From an uncultured Flavobacteriales bacterium (GTDB taxonomy: Bacteria > Bacteroidota > Bacteroidia > Flavobacteriales_D > Sanyastnellaceae), in assembly GCA_937974555.1 (NCBI GenBank), contig CALJKR010000027.1, positions 1 to 13,247 of the forward strand: a stretch of 13,247 nt of DNA. Direction: 5' to 3'. Under the pieces are notes generated by a model, which was not told the DNA's origin, did not search any database, and saw only the letters and a program-made list of their open reading frames with translations. The stretch's first letter is position 1. Each line of letters opens with the position of its first letter. The position numbers were made by a program, and so were the translations under genes. Below are positions 1-5,851 of this stretch, piece by piece.

Positions 1-428
1 TTGTCCAATAAAACAATGGATTTTTTGGCACGCTTGATTAAATCACTGGTGAAGGCGTAAGCATCAAAGATCTGGTTGTTGAAGAAGATGCCTTAGGTTT
101 TATTATTGGGTTGTTCAAATTGTTGCATCAACCATTCAATATCCTTTGCATGTTTATTTGTTTTTTGAACAAGTCGATGGATCTCTATAGACAATACCCT
201 ACCATGATTTTCCGCGTGTTTCATTCGAATAAAAGCATCGATAATATTAATGCTTATCTGCGCAGCCATTTCACTTTTGGCCAAAGTAGCCAACATGGAT
301 ACGCCAAATTCTGTAAAGGCAATCGGGGGTTGGGTGGAGTGTTTTAATTTGCTCAACCGGTCGCAATTTGCGACCAGTTCAGATTTCTCTATTTCCGTTA
401 GTCTAAAAAAGTAATAATCAGGAAAACG
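1..428 (-). pseudogene. ORF6N-domain protein remnant, 5'-truncated with an in-frame stop
   Basis: Read on the minus strand, 428 to 93 encodes the middle of an ORF6N-type domain: RFPDYYFFRLT, then ELVANCDRL, then PIAFTEFGVSMLATL, then a helix ending in IDAFIRMKH. ORF6N domains occur in phage-derived and Bacteroidetes chromosomal proteins and are thought to bind DNA. A TAA at 93-95 interrupts the frame. The same frame continues past it as GIFFNNQIFDAYAFTSDL and a stretch ending SIVLLD, which resembles the C-terminal domain that follows ORF6N in many Bacteroidetes homologues, so the gene runs off the left edge. The stop follows NNKT and precedes GIFF; from memory of the family a CAA (Gln) would fit there, so one C-to-T change is enough. 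No ATG exists upstream in frame. The expected N-terminal 35 or so residues are absent, and similarity stops where a tandem repeat begins at 429. An internal TTG at 354-356 could start an 87-residue fragment, but this is unlikely to be functional. Confidence 0.75.
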
Positions 429-494
429 ATTCCAATCTTTCCAACGGTTTCGGTCGTTGCAACAATTCCAATCTTTCCAACGGTTTCGGTCGTT
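429..494. repeat. Two direct copies of a 30-bp sequence, 36-bp period
   Basis: The 30-mer at 429-458 is repeated exactly at 465-494, separated by 6 bases (459-464). It starts with ATTCCAATC and ends with GGTCGTT. The repeat abuts the point where ORF6N similarity ends, and its period of 36 keeps the minus-strand frame open, encoding NDRNRWKDWN twice with CC between. No third copy was seen in the window. Confidence 0.9.
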
Positions 495-507
495 ACATGC
501 AACGACC
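488..507 (-). other. Hairpin downstream of mnmG
   Basis: GGTCGTT (488-494) pairs perfectly with AACGACC (501-507) around a 6-base loop, 24 bases past the mnmG stop on the minus strand. There is no T-run after it on that strand, so it is not a classical intrinsic terminator. It could still mark the mRNA 3' end or be a chance product of the repeat that contains one arm. Confidence 0.4.
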
Positions 508-530
508 CGATTGTCCGTTCCTAATCGCTA

Positions 531-2402
531 TCACCGGCCAAACTTCACCAACAACACCGCAATATCCGAAGGATTAACCCCAGAAATTCTACTGGCCTGC
601 CCGATGGTCTCGGGACGAACCGCACTCAACTTTTGTCTAGCCTCAGTACTCAAACTTTGCATTTGGTGATAATCAAAATCCACAGGAATCTTGACGTAAT
701 CCAAACGGGTGAGCTTGTCTGCCAATAACTTCTCTTTTTCAATATATCCAGAATACTTGACTTGAATTTCCGCTTGTTCCAAAGATTCTTGTTTATAGCC
801 CTTTAAAGCCACTTTTTTAGATATTCGCTCACTCACCCGTATCAAACCATTTAAACTCGTTTGTGGGCGAGATAATAGGCTTATAACCGATGTTTTGTTG
901 GCAATCTCCGAGGATTCATTGGCTACAAGATAGTCATTGACCTCATCGGGTTTGATGCTGGTTTCCTTCAACATCTCCATGATTTCCTCCGTTTCCTGGC
1001 GCTTGGTTTCCAATTCACGCATGCGTTCGTCCGTTGCCAATCCGATGGCATGGCTCATGGGTGTGAGTCTTTCATCCGCGTTGTCTTGACGCAAAAGGGT
1101 TCGGTATTCCGCACGACTGGTGAACATTCTGTAGGGCTCATCGGTGCTCTTGGTGATCAAGTCATCGATCAACACCCCGATGTAAGCTTGATCACGATTT
1201 AAAATCATGGGCTCTTTTCCTTTCACTGACAATGCGGCATTGATGCCGGCCATCAAACCTTGACACGCTGCTTCTTCATAACCTGTCGTTCCATTGATCT
1301 GTCCCGCAAAATATAAACCGGGTACGTCTTTGGATTCGAGCGTATGCAGCAATTGGTTCGGCGGAAAATAATCGTATTCTATGGCATAACCGGGACGGAA
1401 TATTCGTGCATTTTCAAATCCCTGGATTTCCCGCAACGCCCTTACCTGAACCTCTTCCGGTAAGCTTGTCGAAAATCCATTGACGTAAATCTCCACCGTT
1501 CGCCAACCCTCTGGTTCTACAAACAACTGGTGATGATCCTTGTCTGCAAAACGGGTGATTTTATCTTCGATCGATGGGCAATATCGAGGACCTGAACCGA
1601 TGATTCTGCCTGTAAACATGGGCGACTTTTCGAATCCTTCAGCCAAGATTTGGTGTACCGTTTCATTGGTGTTTGTAATCCAACAAGAACGCTGTTTCTG
1701 CAATGGTGCTGTTGTTGAACTATAAGAAAACTTCGAAGGATTTTTATCCCCTTCTTGTTCTACCATTTTTTCATAATTTAAACTGCGTCCATCGACACGA
1801 GGTGGAGTTCCCGTTTTCATTCGTCCCGCCTGAAACCCCAATGATACCAACTGTTCCGTAATTCCTTCAGATCGTTTCTCCCCCATTCTACCTCCCGACA
1901 GTTGTTGTTCTCCGATATGAATCACACCATTCAAAAAAGTACCACTGGTGATGATCACCTTGGGCGCAAAAAATTCGACACCAATCGAAGTTCGCACACC
2001 TTTTACCTGTCCGTTTTCGAACAAAATTTCTTTCACTGAATCTTGCCAAAAAAACACATTGGGAATCGACTCCAATTGCAGGCGCCATTCTTCAGCAAAC
2101 ATCATCCGGTCACTTTGGCATCTGGGGCTCCACATCGCTGGACCTTTGGAAATATTCAGCATCCGAAATTGAATGGCACTCTTGTCAGAAACAATTCCAC
2201 TGTATCCACCCAACGCATCAATCTCTCTCACAATTTGACCCTTTGCAATTCCACCCATCGCCGGATTACAACTCATTTGGCCTATTTTATTCATATCCAT
2301 AGTAATTAAAAGTGTTTTTGCACCCAAATTACCAGATGCCGATGCGGCTTCATTTCCTGCATGACCGGCACCAATTACTATGACTTCAAATCTATTTTCC
2401 AT
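531..2402 (-). CDS. mnmG: tRNA uridine-5-carboxymethylaminomethyl modification enzyme MnmG (GidA)
   Basis: MnmG works with the GTPase MnmE to install carboxymethylaminomethyl groups on wobble U34 of certain tRNAs, using FAD, NADH and methylene-tetrahydrofolate in the cytoplasm. The 623-residue length is normal for the family. The Rossmann FAD motif GAGHAG is at residues 11-16, and SCNPAMGG with the conserved Cys45 follows. Further family blocks are SGTFLNG, GGRMGEKRSEGIT, MKTGTPPRVDGRS, GSGPRYCPSIEDK with the second conserved Cys, GYEEAACQGLMAGINAA and SRAEYRTLLRQDNADERLTP. The C-terminal helical MnmE/tRNA-contact region is complete and ends in KFGR. The ATG at 2400-2402 gives the expected N-terminus. 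Two consecutive stops, TGA (531-533) and TAG (528-530), end the frame. It lies 67 bases downstream of ybeY on the same strand, probably in one operon. A parS-like site occupies 2405-2420, three to eighteen bases upstream of its start. Confidence 0.98.
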   Translation of the reverse strand: MENRFEVIVIGAGHAGNEAASASGNLGAKTLLITMDMNKIGQMSCNPAMGGIAKGQIVREIDALGGYSGIVSDKSAIQFRMLNISKGPAMWSPRCQSDRMMFAEEWRLQLESIPNVFFWQDSVKEILFENGQVKGVRTSIGVEFFAPKVIITSGTFLNGVIHIGEQQLSGGRMGEKRSEGITEQLVSLGFQAGRMKTGTPPRVDGRSLNYEKMVEQEGDKNPSKFSYSSTTAPLQKQRSCWITNTNETVHQILAEGFEKSPMFTGRIIGSGPRYCPSIEDKITRFADKDHHQLFVEPEGWRTVEIYVNGFSTSLPEEVQVRALREIQGFENARIFRPGYAIEYDYFPPNQLLHTLESKDVPGLYFAGQINGTTGYEEAACQGLMAGINAALSVKGKEPMILNRDQAYIGVLIDDLITKSTDEPYRMFTSRAEYRTLLRQDNADERLTPMSHAIGLATDERMRELETKRQETEEIMEMLKETSIKPDEVNDYLVANESSEIANKTSVISLLSRPQTSLNGLIRVSERISKKVALKGYKQESLEQAEIQVKYSGYIEKEKLLADKLTRLDYVKIPVDFDYHQMQSLSTEARQKLSAVRPETIGQASRISGVNPSDIAVLLVKFGR

Positions 2403-2404
2403 AA

Positions 2405-2420
2405 TGTTCCACGTGAAACA
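2405..2420. promoter_or_regulatory. parS centromere site, perfect consensus match
   Basis: The 16-mer TGTTCCACGTGAAACA matches the ParB/Spo0J-binding consensus TGTTNCACGTGAAACA at every defined position. It lies in the ybeY-mnmG gap directly before the mnmG start. ParB loads at such sites as a CTP-dependent clamp and recruits SMC near the replication origin. mnmG is origin-proximal in many bacteria, which fits. It is the best of the cluster of sites in this window. Confidence 0.88.
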
Positions 2421-2469
2421 ATTTTTTTATTTTACAATTTTCATCTCGATATTATTGCCTCATTTTTGA

Positions 2470-2901
2470 CTAATACATAGACAAATATAAGGCAATTGCT
2501 TCGTTTTCACAAGACCTCATTTCAACAATTTGTTCACTTTTTTTATCTTGAAAACCAATAAGATGAAGTAATCCGTGTGCTACTACACGAATAAATTCTG
2601 TGCTGTATTTTTGATTCAAGGAAACTGCATTTTCTTTGACCCTATCCAAACTGATATAGAGTTCACCCTGGATATTTTTATTTTCTGTTCCCAGATCAAA
2701 AGTGATGATGTCGGTGTAATAATCATGATTCAAAAACTGCCGGTTCATCACGAGCAATTCTTCGTCAGAAACAAAAATGATGTTCAGATCAAGGATAGAA
2801 TGACCGTGTTGGGCTGCCAAACGGTCCAACCAAAGAGAAATTCGGCGATTAGAGGCGAAATAAGGACGCTTTACGCCCTGGAAGTAAATTGATATTGCCA
2901 T
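2470..2901 (-). CDS. ybeY: Endoribonuclease YbeY, 16S rRNA maturation factor
   Basis: YbeY is a zinc-dependent single-strand endoribonuclease used in 16S rRNA 3'-end maturation and ribosome quality control. The 143-residue protein starts MAISIYF. Family blocks are visible: FVSDEELLVMNRQFLNHDYYTDIITFDL, then GELYISLDRVKENA, then the metal-binding HGLLHLIGFQDKK. The third histidine of the usual HGxxHLxGxDH motif is replaced by Gln-Asp, which I recall as common in Bacteroidetes. The frame stays open upstream to a GTG at 2995-2997, but the extra 32 residues do not resemble the family and would run through a parS-like site, so I chose the ATG at 2899-2901. It is followed by mnmG and diverges from the small secreted-protein gene at 3033. 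Confidence 0.95.
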   Translation of the reverse strand: MAISIYFQGVKRPYFASNRRISLWLDRLAAQHGHSILDLNIIFVSDEELLVMNRQFLNHDYYTDIITFDLGTENKNIQGELYISLDRVKENAVSLNQKYSTEFIRVVAHGLLHLIGFQDKKSEQIVEMRSCENEAIALYLSMY

Positions 2902-2906
2902 ACCGA

Positions 2907-2914
2907 CAAAAGTC
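2907..2914 (-). promoter_or_regulatory. Possible -7 box for ybeY-mnmG
   Basis: The minus strand reads GACTTTTG here, one base off the Bacteroidetes -7 motif TAnnTTTG, five bases before the ybeY ATG. No well-spaced -33 TTTG was found (a TTTG lies 17 bases upstream, slightly too close). A very short leader would result. Weak call. Confidence 0.3.
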
Positions 2915-2980
2915 GATTTTTGAGGCATATACAAACGCAACAAAGCGAAAGAAGAATAAACAAGACAATGTTCGTTGCCA

Positions 2981-2996
2981 ACTTTCACGTGAAACA
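2981..2996. promoter_or_regulatory. parS-like site between the divergent ybeY and lipoprotein genes
   Basis: ACTTTCACGTGAAACA matches 14 of 16 defined-or-N positions of the consensus TGTTNCACGTGAAACA; only the first two bases differ. The inner TTTCACGTGAAA is a perfect 12-bp palindrome. It is intergenic between ybeY and the gene at 3033, so protein coding does not constrain it. Confidence 0.78.
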
Positions 2997-3020
2997 CACC
3001 TCAACTTTACTTGACCATTT

Positions 3021-3028
3021 TATATTTG
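3021..3028 (+). promoter_or_regulatory. Candidate -7 box before the small lipoprotein gene
   Basis: TATATTTG fits TAnnTTTG exactly and ends four bases before the ATG at 3033, implying a leaderless or near-leaderless mRNA. No TTTG was found at the usual distance of about 20 bases upstream. That region lies just beside the parS-like site at 2981-2996. Confidence 0.4.
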
Positions 3029-3032
3029 TGTC

Positions 3033-3461
3033 ATGAAAATTTATAAATCCTTCATTTACTCCCTGGCGTTAATCCTGGTTATTGTAGGTACCAACAGCTG
3101 TACCCGTGCGCGCTACACTGGTTTTGGAATCAACGAAATCAAAATAGAATCAGGTTTGGAAGGCATTACCACGGCCAACAATTACTTTTTTAAAATTGAA
3201 GGAAAGGAAATCAATGATGAGACTGAACGTGTGACCATTTATCCCGGATTTTCATCCGCTACTTTTTATACCAACTTCAATGCAAACAAAGAACAGAAGA
3301 AATACAAAGTGACTTTGATGCGCGAAGAATCTTCAGGTGAATACGAGGTGTACTCTTTCGATATCAAATTCATTGATCACGCCGGACAAGAAAGCTTTAC
3401 TGTAACACCTGGAGATGGTTACAAGTTCCAGTTCAAAATGAATTGGCCAGCGTACTGGTAA
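3033..3461 (+). CDS. Small secreted protein, probable lipoprotein, unknown function
   Basis: This 142-residue protein is of a family I do not recognise. A basic start (MKIYK) is followed by a hydrophobic segment and GTNSC; Cys23 would be the lipidated residue in a loose Bacteroidetes-style lipobox. The mature part is short, mostly polar and rich in alternating beta-type sequence (for example KYKVTLMREE and FDIKFIDHAG), consistent with a single small beta-sandwich domain in the periplasm or at the outer membrane. It is the only plus-strand gene in the left half and opposes its neighbours. Its coding strand has about equal G and C by hand count, unlike the G-rich coding strands around it. It converges with the MORN-repeat gene, with 21 bases between their stops. 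A plain signal-peptidase-I protein remains possible because the lipobox is weak. Confidence 0.8.
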   Translation: MKIYKSFIYSLALILVIVGTNSCTRARYTGFGINEIKIESGLEGITTANNYFFKIEGKEINDETERVTIYPGFSSATFYTNFNANKEQKKYKVTLMREESSGEYEVYSFDIKFIDHAGQESFTVTPGDGYKFQFKMNWPAYW

Positions 3462-3482
3462 CCGCTTGGCTCACACTTTTAA

Positions 3483-4994
3483 TTACATACCTTTGGGTAA
3501 GACTTTTACCCCATCCACTTTGACCATCTCACCGGCTTGATAGGTCACTACCAAACGCTGTTCTCCCACCTCGTTGTAGTATATCCAATCTCCTTCTTTG
3601 AGACCACCTTCGTAATCTCCCTTTTCCATCAAATTACCATTTGGATACCACATCCTGTGTTTTCCACGTGGAATCCCCAGATTAAATTCTCCCTCAAAAG
3701 CCGGTTGATCCGTGTTGAAATAATACCATTTCCAAACCCCGTTTTTCTCTCCATCCAAGTATTCCCCCAATTCCAAATGATCATTCATTTGATATTTCCA
3801 TTGACCTACTTTCAAACCATCACTGTAGTTTCCTTCTAAAATCACTGTTCCTGCAGTATCCCATTCTGTATACTCACCGTCTAATTTTCCACGTGAAAAT
3901 GACTCCTTTCTGTGAACGTTTCTGTTGTCATAATACCAAATCCACTCGCCATCTGGAATACCCTTCCAATATTTCCCTACCAACTCAATCTTACCGGTAG
4001 GCTCAAAATACTTCCATTCACCCACTCTTTGATTATCCTTGTATTCACCCTCTGCCTTTAACTCTCCTGAAAGAAAGTACTCTTTCCAAATCCCTTGTCG
4101 CATTCCATCATTGTCCAACTTCCCTTCTGCCACCATTTTTCCCATTTGAAAAACTTGATTGGTAATCTTTTCTCCCGAAGTACGTTCCACATGAAAAACA
4201 CCCTGCTTTAGATTACCAGAATAACCTCCTCTTGCAATCACCCCCTCTGATACTGTATCCACCTTGAAAGTAAGGTTACCTACGCCCCCATCATCCGTAA
4301 CCAAGATATCATTGTCATAGGTTTCTGTTCTAATTACAATTCCCTTTTTATCGTAATACTGAAACAATCCATTTCGCTTTCCAGATGAATAATTTCCATC
4401 CCTGAATACCAATTCCGTTTCAGGAAAAAACTCCTTCCACATTCCCTCTTTTTCTCCATTTCGATTGTACCGATTGAATCGATCTACACTGCTAACAAAA
4501 CCCAAAGTATACTTTGTAATCCCCATAAGCAAACCTTCAGGAGAGTATTCCTTGGCCTTACCTTCTTCCTTGTTGGCTACAAAAGGAATCAACCAATGCA
4601 CCTTGCCATTGGAATAATAAATGGTCTTCATTCCTTCCCTTTGGTTATTGACATAGGCCATGGATTCCAATTTGCTACCCAAGGTATCGTAGGTGATTTC
4701 CAAACCATTCTTTTTACCCAATAAATAATTGATCTCCTTTTCTATCCTTCCGGATGCATCAAAAAACTTCCACGTGGAATCAATGACCCCATTGGAACGC
4801 TTTCCTGAACTAATCATAATCCCCTTTTCGTTATACGTCTTCCAAAAGCCATCCGGTTGACCATTGACAAACCACCCTTCACTGGACATCACCCCATTCT
4901 TATGATAAAACTTTTTGTATTCCTTTTGGGCTATTCCCTCCAAAGAAGAAAGCATCAAAATCAATAAAAAAGAAAATTGAAATATTCTTTTCAC
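3483..4994 (-). CDS. Secreted MORN_2-repeat protein (YwqK-antitoxin-like annotation family)
   Basis: About 15 tandem units of roughly 23-26 residues follow the pattern aromatic - x - NG - xxxxEG - xYxxG - xxxG - xWKxYY, for example GEYKDNQRVGEWKYFE and GKYWKGIPDGEWIWYY, which is the MORN_2 repeat. Such proteins are often auto-annotated 'toxin-antitoxin system YwqK family antitoxin', but a multi-repeat exported protein like this has no shown antitoxin role; a surface or periplasmic beta-scaffold is more likely. The GTG at 4992-4994 gives a good signal peptide: KR, a hydrophobic core FSFLLILMLSSLEG, then cleavage after IAQ. The frame is open to an ATG at 5064-5066, which would add 24 residues encoded by a homopolymer-rich tract. 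I prefer GTG, though ATG cannot be excluded. The repeat pattern is interrupted near the middle by a less regular segment around TDDGGVGNLTFKVDTVSEG. Three parS-core sites and one degenerate site lie inside the gene. Confidence 0.9.
   Translation of the reverse strand: MKRIFQFSFLLILMLSSLEGIAQKEYKKFYHKNGVMSSEGWFVNGQPDGFWKTYNEKGIMISSGKRSNGVIDSTWKFFDASGRIEKEINYLLGKKNGLEITYDTLGSKLESMAYVNNQREGMKTIYYSNGKVHWLIPFVANKEEGKAKEYSPEGLLMGITKYTLGFVSSVDRFNRYNRNGEKEGMWKEFFPETELVFRDGNYSSGKRNGLFQYYDKKGIVIRTETYDNDILVTDDGGVGNLTFKVDTVSEGVIARGGYSGNLKQGVFHVERTSGEKITNQVFQMGKMVAEGKLDNDGMRQGIWKEYFLSGELKAEGEYKDNQRVGEWKYFEPTGKIELVGKYWKGIPDGEWIWYYDNRNVHRKESFSRGKLDGEYTEWDTAGTVILEGNYSDGLKVGQWKYQMNDHLELGEYLDGEKNGVWKWYYFNTDQPAFEGEFNLGIPRGKHRMWYPNGNLMEKGDYEGGLKEGDWIYYNEVGEQRLVVTYQAGEMVKVDGVKVLPKGM
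3660..3675. promoter_or_regulatory. parS-like site inside the MORN gene
   Basis: TTTTCCACGTGGAATC contains the perfect 12-bp palindrome TTCCACGTGGAA. It matches 12 of 16 consensus positions; the outer bases are off. On the coding (minus) strand it is read as I-P-R-G-K. Confidence 0.58.
3885..3900. promoter_or_regulatory. parS-like site inside the MORN gene
   Basis: TTTTCCACGTGAAAAT matches 13 of 16 consensus positions, including the whole TTCCACGTGAAA core. On the minus strand it is read as F-S-R-G-K. Confidence 0.65.
4183..4198. promoter_or_regulatory. Degenerate parS-like site inside the MORN gene
   Basis: CGTTCCACATGAAAAA matches 13 of 16 positions, but the central CACGTG is CACATG, a change expected to weaken ParB binding strongly. 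Listed as a possible decayed member of the cluster. The minus strand is read as F-H-V-E-R. Confidence 0.25.
4766..4781. promoter_or_regulatory. parS-like site inside the MORN gene
   Basis: ACTTCCACGTGGAATC contains the perfect 12-bp palindrome TTCCACGTGGAA, with outer positions off consensus (11 of 16). On the minus strand it is read as S-T-W-K, a different codon phase from the other sites in the gene. Confidence 0.55.
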
Positions 4995-5425
4995 ACATGA
5001 ATACTCTAAAACAATAAAAAATTTCTTTTTTAAAAAAAGAGATTTAGGATATATAGAGCTGTTCATACCGTTGGCAAAAAGTTTAAATGAAGTTTGTAAA
5101 ATTGGTAATTCACAATTTCATTGGGTTTATTAACAAGTTTTAAAGGGTTTAAAACCTTGAAATTCATGTCAAGTAAAGGGTTTATCCATAAATGAACATA
5201 TAACCCCAGCGTTGAAAAATAAACGATGACAGGTGATGTTGATAATGGACCTGAAAACTGAAATCCAATGTGAACAAGTAACAAAAAATAAATTTGGAAT
5301 AAACCAACCATGAACGTAAGACCATGGAAGTATACCGAAAACAAATAAACTTTTGCAAGGTTTTCAACAGCTATTAACAATCCAAAAAACAAAAATGTAG
5401 ATAAAAGAAATTGTACTTTTGGAGA
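4995..5425. other. AT-rich gene-free stretch at the gene-orientation divergence; oriC candidate
   Basis: This 431-base stretch lies between the MORN gene and rpiB. GC is about 31% over 5101-5400 by hand count, clearly lower than the flanking genes. It holds an almost pure A/T tract near 5008-5039 and an imperfect inverted repeat, AAGTTTTAAA (5135-5144) against TTTAAAACC starting at 5148. It also holds weak DnaA-box-like 9-mers: TTATTAACA (5127-5135), TTATCCATA (5182-5190), TGTTGATAA (5237-5245, minus), TTTTCAACA (5361-5369) and CTATTAACA (5371-5379). None is a perfect TTATCCACA. A minus-strand frame is open from inside rpiB to a TGA at 5063-5065. Started at TTG 5392 it would give a hydrophobic 109-residue protein, or 82 residues from ATG 5311, ending four bases into a possible ATG of the MORN gene. 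I cannot tell whether it is used. Confidence 0.45.
5414..5421 (+). promoter_or_regulatory. Candidate -7 box for the rpiB operon
   Basis: TACTTTTG fits the Bacteroidetes -7 consensus TAnnTTTG exactly and ends four bases before the rpiB ATG at 5426. No -33 TTTG is present about 20 bases upstream, so strength is uncertain. Confidence 0.5.
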
Positions 5426-5851
5426 ATGAAAATTATTATCGGAAGCGATCACGCGGGTTTCGCCATGAAAGAGCAATTGAAAGCTTGGTTGGTTGAACAA
5501 AGTCATGAATGTATTGATGAAGGTTGTCATTCAGAAAGCAGTGTAGATTATCCAGACTATGCGCATGCAGTAGCTCAAAAAGTTGAGAGCGAAGATAGTT
5601 TAGGAATTCTCTTGTGCGGTTCTGCAAATGGAGTTTGTATTACAGCCAATAAACATGCAGGAATCAGAGCCGCATTGTGTTGGACAAAAGAAATTTCATC
5701 TTTGGCTCGACAGCACAATGATGCCAATATTGTTTGTATTCCGGCTCGTTTTATCTCCTTGGAGGAAGCCAAAGAAATTGTATCCGCTTTTTTAACGACT
5801 GAATTTGAGGGAGGACGTCATCAAAATCGTGTTAACAAAATCTGCATGTAA
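5426..5851 (+). CDS. rpiB: Ribose-5-phosphate isomerase B
   Basis: RpiB interconverts ribulose-5-phosphate and ribose-5-phosphate in the non-oxidative pentose phosphate pathway, in the cytoplasm. The 141-residue length fits the RpiB/LacA-LacB family. Visible motifs are IIGSDHAGF at the N-terminus (substrate phosphate/sugar site), VDYPDYAH, LLCGSANGVCITANKH with the catalytic Cys, ARQHNDANIVCIPAR with the conserved His-Asn, and a C-terminal GGRHQNRV. An upstream TTG (5411) would add five residues overlapping the -7 box, so ATG 5426 is the better start. The stop TAA shares its last A with the ATG of the following peptidase gene (TAATG), suggesting translational coupling. Confidence 0.95.
   Translation: MKIIIGSDHAGFAMKEQLKAWLVEQSHECIDEGCHSESSVDYPDYAHAVAQKVESEDSLGILLCGSANGVCITANKHAGIRAALCWTKEISSLARQHNDANIVCIPARFISLEEAKEIVSAFLTTEFEGGRHQNRVNKICM

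Noticed and set aside
359..375. Inverted repeat GGTCGCA-ATT-TGCGACC
   Set aside because: It encodes the conserved L-V-A-N-C-D-R of the ORF6N remnant, so the symmetry is most simply a coding coincidence.
429..494. CRISPR-like repeat (36-base period)
   Set aside because: Only two copies are separated by six bases; there is no spacer-sized gap and no cas gene nearby.
2902..2997. N-terminal extension of YbeY from GTG 2997
   Set aside because: The extra 32 residues do not match the family and read through a parS-like palindrome; MAIS at 2901 is the family-like start.
3483..5066. MORN protein as an antitoxin of a toxin-antitoxin pair
   Set aside because: There is no adjacent toxin-like gene, and the protein is exported with about 15 repeats, so the label reflects family naming only.
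5426..5530. Extension of the minus-strand hydrophobic frame into rpiB
   Set aside because: This part is antisense to the conserved N-terminus of RpiB (GSDHAGF), so it is not credible coding sequence.
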